Part shown: piece by piece, positions 43,286-52,558 of the stretch
Position numbering within the stretch: position 1 is the stretch's first letter
Layout of the letters: each line of letters starts with the position of its first letter
Assembly (NCBI RefSeq): GCF_003594875.1
Contig: NZ_QZEY01000026.1
Span: forward strand, 1 to 64,000
Length of the DNA: 64,000 bases
Direction of reading: 5' to 3'
Source of the DNA: Bailinhaonella thermotolerans
GTDB lineage: Bacteria; Actinomycetota; Actinomycetes; Streptosporangiales; Streptosporangiaceae
Notes under the pieces: model-generated
What the model was told of the DNA's origin: nothing
The model's database searches: none
Seen by the model: the letters and a program-made list of their open reading frames with translations, nothing else
Translations under genes and position numbers: made by a program

Positions 43286-44332
43286 GTGGCTCAGCCGCTC
43301 ACCAAGGATGACAAGGACAAGGACGCGAAGGAGGCGCTCTACGTTCGGCAGATCACCGACGAGGGGCCGGTGTTCCTCGACGTCACGGGTCACGTCGGCA
43401 AGATCCTGCCCCCCGGCGGCCGGCGGCGGGCGACCTGCGCGGTCCGGACGCGGAAGAACAGCACCTGCTCCTTCAGCCTCATGCACATCACCGAGCGCAG
43501 GGCCAAGGACTTCTTCGCCGCGCCCCTGAACCTGCCCGGGCGGACCTTCAGCCGCCTGGAGGCGCGCGCCGCGGCGCTCATGGAGTCCGCCGAGATGACC
43601 GCCGACCGGCTGATCGTCGACTTCGAAGGGGCCACCTACGCCTACGCCGTCGACCGGGACCCCACCGGCGAGGCCTCGCTGGAGCCGGTCGGGGAGGACC
43701 CCACCTTCGAGCTGCCCGCCGGACCGCCCAGCCGGTTCGACATGTACCTGCGCAGCGCCATCCTGGACCGCGTGCTGGCCGTGTCCTTCAGCGGGCACCT
43801 GGGCAAGGGCGGAACCCCCGAGACGCTCAGCCGCGCCGCGGCCAAGGCGCTGAACTCCCTGCTGGGCCTGTGGCTCTTCCGGGAACTCGCCGGCTTCGCG
43901 GCCGTCGCCCTGCCGGCGCCGCCGACCCGGCTTCCGCTGCGTCCCGCCGTCCAGGGCCAGGTCGTCTTCCCGGTGCACATGGCCCTGTTCACGCCCGAGC
44001 TGCAGCCGGTCGCCGAGGGCATGGTCCAGATGGAGGTGGACCTGGAGCAGGTCGCCGACAGCCTCAACGGGGAGCTGCTGTACCACCCGGCCCCCGCGCC
44101 GGAGTTCGCCGAGATCTTCGCGCCGTACGCCGACCTGGCGGTCCGCGCGGTGGCCCAGGAGATGCGCCAGATCCTCGGCGGCGAGGAGGAGGAGAAGTCC
44201 ATCGCCCTCAACATCGTGCTCGGGGAGCTGTCCCAGCAGGACGTCGACCGGCTGCGCACCGCCGCCGCCGGCGTGACCGCCCTGATGATGAGCCCCCACC
44301 AGTACCAGGTGCCGCCCGCCGCGGCCGCGTGA
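43286..44332 (+). CDS. Hypothetical protein
   Basis: A 348-residue protein from GTG 43286, with GGAGGA 6 nt upstream. The N-terminus is Lys/Asp-rich (KDDKDKDAKEAL). The body is mixed alpha/beta, with features such as RRATCAVRTRKNSTCSFSLM and a helical segment AAKALNSLLGLWLFRELAGF. The acidic helix MRQILGGEEEEKSIALNIVL lies near the C-terminus. No known motif. It lies between a terminator and the next solenoid gene; function unknown. Confidence 0.55.
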   Translation: MAQPLTKDDKDKDAKEALYVRQITDEGPVFLDVTGHVGKILPPGGRRRATCAVRTRKNSTCSFSLMHITERRAKDFFAAPLNLPGRTFSRLEARAAALMESAEMTADRLIVDFEGATYAYAVDRDPTGEASLEPVGEDPTFELPAGPPSRFDMYLRSAILDRVLAVSFSGHLGKGGTPETLSRAAAKALNSLLGLWLFRELAGFAAVALPAPPTRLPLRPAVQGQVVFPVHMALFTPELQPVAEGMVQMEVDLEQVADSLNGELLYHPAPAPEFAEIFAPYADLAVRAVAQEMRQILGGEEEEKSIALNIVLGELSQQDVDRLRTAAAGVTALMMSPHQYQVPPAAAA

Positions 44333-44483
44333 GCGGACCGAGGCAGCGTCCCAGCAGATCCCGCCCCGCCCGCGCGGCTGGGCGGGATCACGCATCCGCG
44401 CCCCGGCCGTCGCCGCAGGCCCGTTGGTCCCGGGCCTCCGGCCGGGACGGTCCGAGCCGTTCACACCATCCAAAGGAAAGCAG

Positions 44484-45947
44484 GTGAGGCGCATGTCCGA
44501 GAGCGGACAGCACGCCAAGGTGGAACGGCTCCTGCTGAAAGGAGTGAAGGACCCGGCCCTGGCCGCGCTGCTGCTGCGGCGCGTCGGCCGGACCACCGCT
44601 CCGATCTCCATGAAGGCCCGCCTGCCCCGGGAGGCGGGCTTCCGCGCCGCCCAGGAGGGCGGCGCCGCCCACGCCGCTGCCATCGCCCGGACGTCCGACA
44701 GCCCCGAACTGCTGGCCACCCTGGCCAAGTCCCGGAGCCTGGCGGTGCGCGCGGCGGTCGCCGCCAACCCGAACACTCCGGTGCCGATCCGCGGGCGGCT
44801 GCTACGGCGGGCCCTGCGCGAGGAGCACGCGGACCTCGTCCACGAGCACGCGCCGCTCCCGCTCGGCGCCTTGATCGAGACCCTCGCGGCCGCAGACTGG
44901 GACAACGTCCCCGGCTCCATGCTGCACCCGGCACAGCACACCCTGGTCAAGCACGGCCCCGACGGCATCCGCGCCGCCCTGGCCTGCCCGCACCCGCAGG
45001 TGCGGACGCTGGCCGCCCGCGCGCTGCCGGACGGACCGCAGGAGATCACCTTCGCGGAGGTCGGCGACGCTGACCCCGGCCTGCTGCGGCAGGTCCTGGC
45101 GGCCTACCTGAACCGCCACGGCTCGCGGCCCATCACCGGCGACGACGCCCGCACCCTGCTGCGGCACCGCCCCTGGAGCGACCTGCCCCCCGCCATGCTC
45201 GCGCACCGCGCCCGCCTCCCGCTCACCCGCGAGGCCATCCGCCTGCTGTGGGACTCGCGGGAGCCCGAGGCGCGCCGCTGGGCCGTCTACGCCAAGGACG
45301 GCCACGAACTCGCCCCCGAGATCATCGCCACCGGGGACGTCGACCTGCTGGCGGCGCTGGCGCTCGAGCACAACAAGGCGCTTGCCGCCCAGCACCTCAA
45401 CAACCTGATCATGGCCGTCGCCCGGATCGGCCCCGACGCCGTGACGACCGAGGCCTACACCCGCTCCATGCGCGAGGTGCTCAGGGACCTGACCTGGCGG
45501 ATGACCGGTTCCCGGGAGTTCCCGCCCATCACCGCCGAGGCCTTCCGAGCCCTGCTGCCGCACATGCACCACAACGAGCTGGTCCAATGGCTGTGTGGCC
45601 GGTTCGCCCCGCACGTCCCCACGGCGCGCGACATGGCCGAGCTCACGCACCGGCTCACCCCTCGTGAGGTGAACTACCTGCGCGGCCCGCTGCTCGATCA
45701 CGCCTGGTGCTGGGCGGACAAGCCCTGGGCACAGACGCTCCTGGACCTCCTCGGCATCGCCGCGCTGCGCGGCAGCCATCTGGAAAACCCCAGCGAGTCA
45801 CTGTCCACCCTCATCGCCGCCTGGCTGCGCACGCGCCTCGGCGAGGACCCGCAGACCTGGAGCCGATTCCTGGACCTCCTGCCAGGGTTCCACGGCGGGC
45901 TCGACGAGCTCATCGCGGCCGCCCGCGACCACGCGTCCGCGGGCTGA
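44484..45947 (+). CDS. LRV/HEAT-like helical-repeat protein
   Basis: A 487-residue protein. GTG 44484 has AAGGA at 6 nt and is preferred over ATG 44493. The N-terminal ~130 residues contain the clearest leucine-rich-repeat-variant units in the window (TSDSPELLATLAKSRSLAVR, then AAVAANPNTPVPIRGRLLRR), where a VR-x-x-VA-x-NP pattern recurs. The remainder is helical. It resembles the proteins at 24615 and 26563 in architecture. LRV repeats serve as binding scaffolds. Single-gene unit ending at a strong convergent terminator. Confidence 0.6.
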   Translation: MRRMSESGQHAKVERLLLKGVKDPALAALLLRRVGRTTAPISMKARLPREAGFRAAQEGGAAHAAAIARTSDSPELLATLAKSRSLAVRAAVAANPNTPVPIRGRLLRRALREEHADLVHEHAPLPLGALIETLAAADWDNVPGSMLHPAQHTLVKHGPDGIRAALACPHPQVRTLAARALPDGPQEITFAEVGDADPGLLRQVLAAYLNRHGSRPITGDDARTLLRHRPWSDLPPAMLAHRARLPLTREAIRLLWDSREPEARRWAVYAKDGHELAPEIIATGDVDLLAALALEHNKALAAQHLNNLIMAVARIGPDAVTTEAYTRSMREVLRDLTWRMTGSREFPPITAEAFRALLPHMHHNELVQWLCGRFAPHVPTARDMAELTHRLTPREVNYLRGPLLDHAWCWADKPWAQTLLDLLGIAALRGSHLENPSESLSTLIAAWLRTRLGEDPQTWSRFLDLLPGFHGGLDELIAAARDHASAG

Positions 45948-46181
45948 GCTGGCACCGGCCGGCGTCCGGCTTCCCTGCGGGGGAGCGGGCGCCGGCCGTC
46001 GCCGTACGGCCACGCGATCACCGCGCGGGCGCAACCAGTGCGGAGCCGGCCCCGGGGCTGCCCCCGGCACGCGAACGCGTGGCCACACCGAGTCACACAT
46101 TACGGCGGGCGCGACGCCCGGAGGCCGGGATCGGGGGAGCGGGCGGGAGGGCCGCAGCGGGCGGCGGGATCCAGTGGGAGT

Positions 46182-46218
46182 CCGCGGTGTAGCCCATTGC
46201 CCCTGGGCTACACCGCGG
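46182..46218. terminator. Strong convergent terminator
   Basis: A perfect 15-bp stem, CCGCGGTGTAGCCCA (46182-46196) with 46204-46218, and a 7-nt loop. It lies in the ~370-bp gap (45948-46317) between convergent genes; nothing else is seen there. Confidence 0.8.
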
Positions 46219-46317
46219 CGCGTGCATCAGCACGCGCAGTTTCTCCACTGACGTTGGCAAGTGTACTGGGCAGGGGAGGGCGCGGGCGGGCTGACGCGCC
46301 GAGACGCCCGGCCTGCC

Positions 46318-47832
46318 TCAGCCGAGCTCCCGCTCCTGCCGCCGCGCGTCCATCTCCAACCGCAGCAGCCGGTCGAAGAACTCCGACCGGTTGCGGGCGA
46401 AGCTCGCCATCTCCAGGTGCTCCAGGTCGAGCTGCTCGCTCGGGGTCAGCTGCAGGGTGCGCGGCTTGGTCTCCTCGCCGCCCCGGCGGCGCCCCTCCCG
46501 CGTGGCCCGGGACTTGCGGTTGGGCCAGAACATCTGGGGATGGTCGCAGAACCGGTTGTAGGCGTCGATGACCAAGTCCGTCAGCGAGATCGCCTGCTCC
46601 TCCAGCTCCCGCCGCACCTCCTCCCACAGCGTCACCGTCAGGTAGATGGTGACCTGCTGCGTCGTCTCGTGCAGCGCGACCCGCGCGCGCAGCAGCAGCG
46701 CGCCCTCGCCCATGCGCCACTCGACGGCGGTCGTGCCCAGCGCCTGGCAGGCGTGCAGATGGGCGATCTCGGCGATCTTCTGCTCCTGCCCGGCCGGCAC
46801 CCCGAACAGCACTTCCAGCAGGCTGTCGTTGTACAGGCAGTCCGCCAGCTGCAGGTACGGCGTGGCATGCGCGGCCAGGGTCTCCCGCAGCTGCTGAGCG
46901 ACCTGCTGGTAGACCGGGATGACCTTCTTGCGCTTGCCGCTGACGGGCGCCGTGAGCCCTTCGAGGGTGCCGGCGCCCATCACCATCGGCACCGGCACGC
47001 GGATGTCGACGGTGCCGGCCTCGGCGATCGCCTGCCCCAGCGGCGGCGCCGCGGGTGGGTCCACGAGCGCCCGGGGCGGTGGCATCACCGGCTGGACCGG
47101 TGCCACGGGCACGGTCGGGATCGGCTCGGAGGCCGCCCAGCTGCCCGCCGTGGTGATGCCCTGGCCGTTGCCCGCGGCCGGCCGCTGCGGGCCGTGATCG
47201 GCGGGGTCCGAAGCGGTCTCGGCGCCCGGCCCGGCGGCGGGCGGCGGTTCGGGAGCCGCGGACGGTGTGTCCGCGGCCGGGGTGTCCGCGGCCTGCTCCG
47301 TGGGGGCCGGCCGCCGGCGCCTGGCCGCCGCGGCCGAGTCCCCGGAAGAGGCGGCCGTGGCGGGCTCGGCAGCAGGGGCGGCCGTGGGGGCCGCCGCACC
47401 GGTCCGCCCAGGGCCGGCACCGTCGCCGTTCGGGGCGGCGGCCGCGGGCTCCGGGGCGTCGCCGGGCGAGACCGGCCCGGTGCCGGCCGGCCCGGCGGGC
47501 TCGGCCGCCGGAGACGGTACGGCGACGCGCACGGACGCGCTCGCGGCGGCGGCCGGCTCCGCGGCGGTCACCGGCGAGTCGACCGCCGCCGGCGGCGTCA
47601 GCGGAGCTTCGCCGGGCTTGGGGGTGCCGTCGAGCGTGGAGCTGTCGTCAGGCTCCGGCTTCTCGTCGGCGGCGGGCGGCGGCGGGGTCGCGGGCACGCT
47701 GGGCCGCAGGACGTCCGGCGGCGGAAGGGGCGCTTCCTGCGCGGCCTGGTTCGTCTCGAAGGCCTTGAACCCGCCGCGCCGGCGCGACTTGGTCCGCTTG
47801 CTGCCCGAGTCGAGGTCGGTCTCCACGCTCAT
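46318..47832 (-). CDS. ParA-operon partner protein, probable partition adaptor
   Basis: A 504-residue protein whose ATG overlaps the parA stop (ATGA, 47829-47832). Residues ~1-245 are Pro/Ala/Glu-rich and disordered. Residues ~260-504 are ordered and helical (QVAQQLRETLAAHATPYLQL, an ALHETTQQVTIYLTVTLWEE segment, and a basic stretch NRKSRATREGRRRGGE before a final helix). It has no ParB/KorB nuclease-like or classic helix-turn-helix motif that I can see. Second place in a parA operon and a basic region suggest the centromere-binding or adaptor role that non-ParB partners fill in plasmids; this is inference. Confidence 0.55.
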   Translation of the reverse strand: MSVETDLDSGSKRTKSRRRGGFKAFETNQAAQEAPLPPPDVLRPSVPATPPPPAADEKPEPDDSSTLDGTPKPGEAPLTPPAAVDSPVTAAEPAAAASASVRVAVPSPAAEPAGPAGTGPVSPGDAPEPAAAAPNGDGAGPGRTGAAAPTAAPAAEPATAASSGDSAAAARRRRPAPTEQAADTPAADTPSAAPEPPPAAGPGAETASDPADHGPQRPAAGNGQGITTAGSWAASEPIPTVPVAPVQPVMPPPRALVDPPAAPPLGQAIAEAGTVDIRVPVPMVMGAGTLEGLTAPVSGKRKKVIPVYQQVAQQLRETLAAHATPYLQLADCLYNDSLLEVLFGVPAGQEQKIAEIAHLHACQALGTTAVEWRMGEGALLLRARVALHETTQQVTIYLTVTLWEEVRRELEEQAISLTDLVIDAYNRFCDHPQMFWPNRKSRATREGRRRGGEETKPRTLQLTPSEQLDLEHLEMASFARNRSEFFDRLLRLEMDARRQERELG

Positions 47833-48725
47833 GCCGGCTGTGCCGTTCCTGCCAGAGCGGCCGCCGCCTGCTGGTTCTTCTCGCCCAGCAGCCGGATCGT
47901 CTGGTGCGCGATGGCCCGGTAGTCGTCGGCCAGGCCCGCGGCGTCGACCTTGACGCCGGGAATGGGGTTCTCCTCCAGCTCGTAGGCGAGCCGACCGTGC
48001 GACCGGATCGCCTCCGCGACGGCCGGGACGTGCCGGACGTAGGAGTCGAGGATGGGCGCCACCCCGCCGAGCCGCTCTCTCAGCAGTGCCTTGGACGACT
48101 CACGCATCCGGGCCGCGCCGGTGTCGAAGTCGAACATCACGCAGCACAGCAGGTTCCGCACCGTGCCGGTGCTCTCCATGACCTCCGCGGCCACCTCGCC
48201 GGCCTCCTCGGCCGCCCGCATCGAACCCTTGTCGAACTTGGTGGTGACCACCAGGTGCCGGGTCGCGGTCAGCGCCATCATCTGCAGCAGCCGGTCGCCG
48301 GGCGGGCAGTCCACCACGATGAGGTGGTAGTCCGCGGCGATGGGGGTCAGGCAGTCGTGCAGGGCGTTGACGAACCTGGGCCGCTTGCCCGCGGCCGCCA
48401 GGGCCAGCACGTCCTCCAGGTTGTATCCGCCGACGACGACGTCGAGGTTGGGCCGGACCCCGGAGACCGGCTCCAGCGGCCGTCCCGAGCGCAGGCTGTT
48501 GAAGAAGGACTCCCCCTGGTCGTTCCACTCTTCGTCGGCGTAGCCGAGGTCGTCGGCCATCGCGCCGCGGGGGTCGATGTCGACGAGCAGGGTCTTGTAG
48601 CCCTTGGACGCCGCGTAACCGGCGGTGTGGACGGCGACGCTGGTCTTGCCGGCTCCGCCCTTGCCCGTGATGTACGAAACGGCGTGGGGGTGCCCAGCGA
48701 TGCTGGACACGGCTTGTGCAGGCAC
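47829..48725 (-). CDS. parA-like: ParA-type partition ATPase
   Basis: A 298-residue protein from GTG 48725, with an AAAAGGGGG tract 5 nt upstream. The deviant Walker A KGGAGKTSVAVHTA (~residues 21-34), the LLVDIDPRGAMADDL motif (A-prime), YHLIVVDCPPGDRL and LVVTTKFDKGSM follow the ParA/Soj order. No N-terminal DNA-binding extension is present, as in type Ib or chromosomal-like ParAs. It is co-transcribed and overlapping with the 504-residue partner. A 2.7-kb gene-free, repeat-containing region lies immediately upstream and is the natural place for the centromere. Confidence 0.85.
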   Translation of the reverse strand: MPAQAVSSIAGHPHAVSYITGKGGAGKTSVAVHTAGYAASKGYKTLLVDIDPRGAMADDLGYADEEWNDQGESFFNSLRSGRPLEPVSGVRPNLDVVVGGYNLEDVLALAAAGKRPRFVNALHDCLTPIAADYHLIVVDCPPGDRLLQMMALTATRHLVVTTKFDKGSMRAAEEAGEVAAEVMESTGTVRNLLCCVMFDFDTGAARMRESSKALLRERLGGVAPILDSYVRHVPAVAEAIRSHGRLAYELEENPIPGVKVDAAGLADDYRAIAHQTIRLLGEKNQQAAAALAGTAQPA

Positions 48726-50145
48726 AGAGGCCCCCTTTTAGACGTCAGTGGAGTGTGGTGTGAGGTTGTACGGCCGATAAGGCCGGGGCACGGCCAAGCC
48801 TAGCGATACGGGTGGTCATTTTCCGGGTGACACGCCCCCGGGTGCCGATATGGAGCAACCCCCGGGCGGGCCTGGATCGCTCCTGGGACCTCCTCGGACG
48901 TCGTGTGAGAGGAAGCTGCGCGTATCGGCAGGTGTCCAGGCCCTGGCAGCTGATGTCACGCCCCGCGGCCTACGGCCACCCGCGGCCACCGGTTGCCGTA
49001 CGTGTGCGCCTCGCCCAAGCCGTTGCCAGCTCCTGCGCCACGTGTCCTCGCCCACCCTCAGGTGCTCGCCTCATCAAGCGCGTCGCCACGTCCTCCGAGG
49101 GGACAGCACATGAAGCCCCGGGAAGAAGGGCCAGCCGGGGCGTGGCGGCCCGAGGGACCGCCGTGCGCGAGGTGTGCACCTGGCGCAGGACGCGAGGTGG
49201 CACGAGCATCCGATGCCGCGCCCACGCTGAGGAACACACCTGCTCGGACATGTCGCCAGAGGAGGTGGGACGTGAGCTGAGGCACGCCGGTGACGGCTCA
49301 CGTGAGCTCCTGCGAAAGGGCAGCAGACCAGGAGCAGGCACCCCGCCAGATGCTTCGAGGCGCCGCCACGGGCCTCCCCATGATCCGGGACATGTCCTCA
49401 TGCCGGGCGATGACTCCAGCTCTTCCCAGACGCGACCGCGCGGTGACTCGCCTTGCCTCCTCCCGGCGCATCCAGGCTCGCCATACGCCACCTTCCCGCC
49501 CGTGACAGCAGGAAGCGGGCCGTGGACGGATGCGATGCCAGGAAGGGGCACCGAGCAGCGTCCAGGCAGGCGAGCGGGGACGCAGACGGGTCTTCCCGGA
49601 CCCCGGCACGCGCCGCGACCTACCGGATCGTCCCGCTTCAGCAAGAAGCGCATGAGCTGCTGGGAGAGGGCCGTGCAGCGGATGCGCACAGGCATCGGGG
49701 GGTTGGACGACGCCACCACCCGTGGGCCGACCTGGGATGGTGAGTGACGCCATGACAGCACCCTCCCACCCTCTGCGGGATGTCCAGGGGCAATGCGAGA
49801 CCGTGACACCCGGAGGCACGTACGGGGACGTGCTTGGGCGTCCTCTGACGCCTTGACTCGTCTGTGGCGGGGTTGTCCTGCCACCACACGTGCACGTCCG
49901 CAGTCGTGGGCCCTCCTCTGTGCTACGACATATGGAGTTCTCATCCGGGGCGCGGCCCTGCCCCTTCACCTGCATCAAGACGTCCGAACATCCCGATACG
50001 CCACTCCATGCCCAAGCACGCCAAGGAAGGCCGTCGTACACGTGCGCGGATCAGTGACCGTGCCATCTCGGCATGCAGCACGACGGGTCACGAATGAGGG
50101 GATGGCTTCACGCCGCATGAGGAGGTGGGGGGAGGGTGGGCGTGA

Positions 50146-50175
50146 TAACGCCTTGCCACACCTTCCCACACATTA
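50146..50175. repeat. Copy A of a 30-bp dispersed repeat
   Basis: Begins TAACGCCTTG and ends CCCACACATTA. It matches copy C (51186-51215) at 26 of 30 positions by direct comparison. It is preceded by a G-rich stretch. Confidence 0.7.
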
Positions 50176-50494
50176 ACTCACCCCCGTTGGGGTCCAGCGA
50201 GGCATGAAGCTCCCCCACCACCGAGGCACCCGCGACATCCGCCACCTGCCCCTTCGCAGGCAGGTGCGCCTCGCCGGCCATCGTCCTCCACCCGATGGCG
50301 TACGGCGTTATCGCTGCCCACCCGCTCTCCCACGGGCCCGCCGGTCGGCCTGTGGAGCCGCGAAGGCGGGCAGGCGAAGCGGGGGAAGGCATCCTCCCGA
50401 TCCTCTGCCGCGGATCACCACGCCACCTCACCGGGCCGGGTCGGGCCGGCCCGGCTCCTCCCCTCTCGGCCTCGCCGCCGCAGCCGAGTGAAGG

Positions 50495-50538
50495 GCCGGA
50501 CTCCCGCCTTCCGGTGCCCGCGAAGGCGGGAGTCCGGC
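50495..50538. repeat. 17-bp perfect inverted repeat
   Basis: GCCGGACTCCCGCCTTC (50495-50511) and its exact complement (50522-50538) with a 10-nt loop, far from any gene end. It may be a terminator of an unrecognised transcript or a structural site. Confidence 0.75.
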
Positions 50539-51111
50539 ACCGCGTGCGCCGCAGGCCCTGTCCGCAGGAGCACTCGCGCCAAAGGGCGTTGGTAGCTCCT
50601 GGCACCGCTGGGTACCGATGACCAGGTGCGGGCGCCGGAACCTGAATGCTGTGTGACGAGGACGGCCCGGCCCGCACGGGGCGAGTCCGTGACACGGATT
50701 CCGTGGCGCGGAAAGACCTCTCCGGATCGTGGAGCGCCACGGACCCCACGGCTTCACCGGCCTCGCTCCCCGCCACTGGCCGCGCGTCCCAGAGGGCCCA
50801 GGCCGCCCATCCTTCAGGTGTCTTCACCGGCAGAGGTGTCCGGCCGCCTCTTCTCATGGCCGAGGCCGCGCATCCGCCCCACGCGCTGCTCCCGAGCGCG
50901 GCCCCACCGTCCAACGCACGTCCGCGCCCCCATCGAGGTGGCCATGGCTTCGTCGGCGCAGGCCGGCACCACTGCCCCTTAGAGAACGGACGTGCCCCGA
51001 TGAAGGTGTTCGTTCAGCTCAGATCCCCACCCCGCGCGACCGTTCACCTTCTGTCGCGAGTGACCACGGAACTTGACCCCGCCACCCCCAGGATGCGGAT
51101 GCGAGGTCAGC

Positions 51112-51152
51112 TAACGCCCTGCCCCACCCACCCACACACCGCCACGCATTAA
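51112..51152. repeat. Copy B of the dispersed repeat (expanded)
   Basis: Begins TAACGCCCTG and ends GCATTAA, with the middle extended by about 10 bp relative to copies A and C. It lies 34 bp from copy C. Confidence 0.5.
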
Positions 51153-51185
51153 GCGCCCCTGTCATCCATGCGCCGACGGACGGCG

Positions 51186-51215
51186 TAACGCGCTGACACA
51201 CCTCCCCACACATTA
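51186..51215. repeat. Copy C of the 30-bp dispersed repeat
   Basis: Begins TAACGCGCTG and ends CCCACACATTA; 26 of 30 positions match copy A. It lies about 180 bp before the WhiB-like gene. Confidence 0.7.
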
Positions 51216-51393
51216 GAGGCGGTCCTTCGACCTCGTATCGGGGGCGGGGCAGTGATCCCCCGGGCCGGTCGGTGGCGCATCTGGACAAGCGCACCGGCTG
51301 CGGGATTCCCCGCGATCGGCACGGTGTCAACCAGGTGACCGAACACCTCGGCCACCGTGTGCCGTACCACGATCGTGAGGTTGGAGACCTGTC

Positions 51394-51819
51394 ATGGCGT
51401 CAGAGCTGCTCGCTGACGAGAACATCGCCTGGCTGCCGCGCCGGGCGTGCCGGCGGCTTTCCGGCGCCGACATCGTGCGCTTCTTCGTCGACGCCGGTCA
51501 GGCGATCGCCCCCGAGGACGAGGCCATGTGCCGGGCCTGCCCCGTACGAGAGGAATGCCTGACGCGCGCGTACGCCCAGGGGCTGGAGTCCGGCTACTTC
51601 GGCGGCATGTCGCCCGGGCAGCGCAGCCGGATGACGCTGCGCGAGGCCCTGGACCACATCCGCGCGGAACCGGCCGAGAACGACGACGCCCCGGACGACG
51701 CGGCCCCGGACGCCACGGCCCCCGACGCCACGGCCCGGGGCGAGGCCGCCCCGGGGGAGGGCGCCGAGTTGGCCGCGCGGCCGCGGCCGGGACGGTCCCG
51801 GTCGTCCCGCGCCGGCTGA
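51394..51819 (+). CDS. WhiB-like iron-sulfur regulator
   Basis: A 141-residue protein; GGAG lies 7 nt before the ATG. Four Cys residues bind the 4Fe-4S cluster of WhiB-like proteins: Cys19, then CRACPVREEC with Cys46, Cys49 and Cys55. The turn GYFGGMS (~residues 66-72) replaces the usual G-(V/I)-W-G-G, as seen in divergent Wbl proteins of plasmids and phages. The C-terminal ~50 residues are Ala/Asp repeats (DAAPDATAPDATA) and disordered. Wbl proteins bind the housekeeping sigma factor and adjust transcription or sense redox. It precedes an exonuclease gene by 38 bp and may be co-transcribed. Confidence 0.85.
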   Translation: MASELLADENIAWLPRRACRRLSGADIVRFFVDAGQAIAPEDEAMCRACPVREECLTRAYAQGLESGYFGGMSPGQRSRMTLREALDHIRAEPAENDDAPDDAAPDATAPDATARGEAAPGEGAELAARPRPGRSRSSRAG

Positions 51820-51857
51820 CCCGCACGGGTCACCGGCCACCCCAACGAAAGGCACCC

Positions 51858-52457
51858 ATGTACAGCTCGGCGCGCGTCTACGCCCTGGACATCGAGACCG
51901 ACAACTCCGAGGGAGAGGGCCTGAACCCCTCCCGCGCGCGGATCACGCAGGCCAGCGTCGCCACCGAGGACACCACCGAGGTGTTCGACGGAGCCGAAGC
52001 CGACCTGCTCGCCCACCTGGACCGCTTCCTGCGCCGCCTGCCCAACGGGCTCATCGCGACCTGGAACGGCGCGGCCTTCGACCTGCCGTACCTCACGACC
52101 CGGGCCGGACGCGCCCGCGTCAGCCTGGGCCTGTCCCTGGTCGCCGACAGGCGCCTCACCCCCAAGTACGGCTTCCTGGAGGGCCACCACACCGCCTACC
52201 ACGGAATCTGGGAGAGCGCGGTCTCCTCCAGCGTGCCGCATGTGCACCTCGACATCGCCTATGCCTACCGCCGCCACGCCCGCGAGCACGAGATCCCCTG
52301 GAGCCTGAAGCCGGTCGCGCGCTCGCGCGGCCTGGACCCCGTCGAACTCGACCGGGAGCGGCTGCACCAGTACACCCCGAGCCAGCGGGCCGAGTACTGC
52401 GCCTCGGACGCCGTCATCACCCGGCAGCTCGCCCTGGACCTGCTCGGCGTCCGCTGA
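51858..52457 (+). CDS. Predicted 3'-5' DEDD exonuclease (PolB-exonuclease-like)
   Basis: A 199-residue protein; GAAAGG precedes ATG 51858. The three DEDDy motifs are visible: YALDIETDN (ExoI, D and E), TWNGAAFDLPYL (ExoII, D) and EYCASDAVIT (ExoIII, Y-x-x-x-D). The arrangement matches stand-alone relatives of the family B polymerase exonuclease domain. It would remove nucleotides from 3' ends in proofreading or repair. No polymerase is nearby in the window. It is followed by a terminator and then by the convergent sbcC. Confidence 0.8.
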   Translation: MYSSARVYALDIETDNSEGEGLNPSRARITQASVATEDTTEVFDGAEADLLAHLDRFLRRLPNGLIATWNGAAFDLPYLTTRAGRARVSLGLSLVADRRLTPKYGFLEGHHTAYHGIWESAVSSSVPHVHLDIAYAYRRHAREHEIPWSLKPVARSRGLDPVELDRERLHQYTPSQRAEYCASDAVITRQLALDLLGVR

Positions 52458-52491
52458 CGACTCGGCGTCCGCGGCGCCCGGCACGACATGC

Positions 52492-52522
52492 GGACCGGCG
52501 GACCCTCAAGGTCCGCCGGTCC
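52492..52522. terminator. Terminator between exonuclease and sbcC genes
   Basis: A perfect 13-bp stem, GGACCGGCGGACC (52492-52504) with 52510-52522, and a CTCAA loop, lying between convergent genes. Confidence 0.8.
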
Positions 52523-52558
52523 ACCCTTTGCCCGCCGCGGGGGCCGCCGTGGGGCCGG

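Larger units (their letters stand above)
48726..51393. other. 2.7-kb gene-free segment upstream of parA, candidate centromere/origin
   Basis: No ORF here shows a ribosome site plus protein-like composition; the long frames are Arg/Pro/Ser-rich read-through. The segment is rich in CACGTCC- and ACGTG-type words, contains the palindrome GGACATGTCC (49388-49397), a large hairpin at 50495-50538 and three related TAACG...CATTA elements near 50146, 51112 and 51186. Such sequence between a parA operon and a gene block is typical of a partition site or replication origin. No protein partner has been shown. Confidence 0.5.

Noticed and set aside
48812-49747. 311-codon plus-strand ORF in the region upstream of parA
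   Set aside because: The translation is Arg/Pro/Ser/Thr-rich without secondary-structure pattern or start signal; long open frames arise by chance at this GC content.
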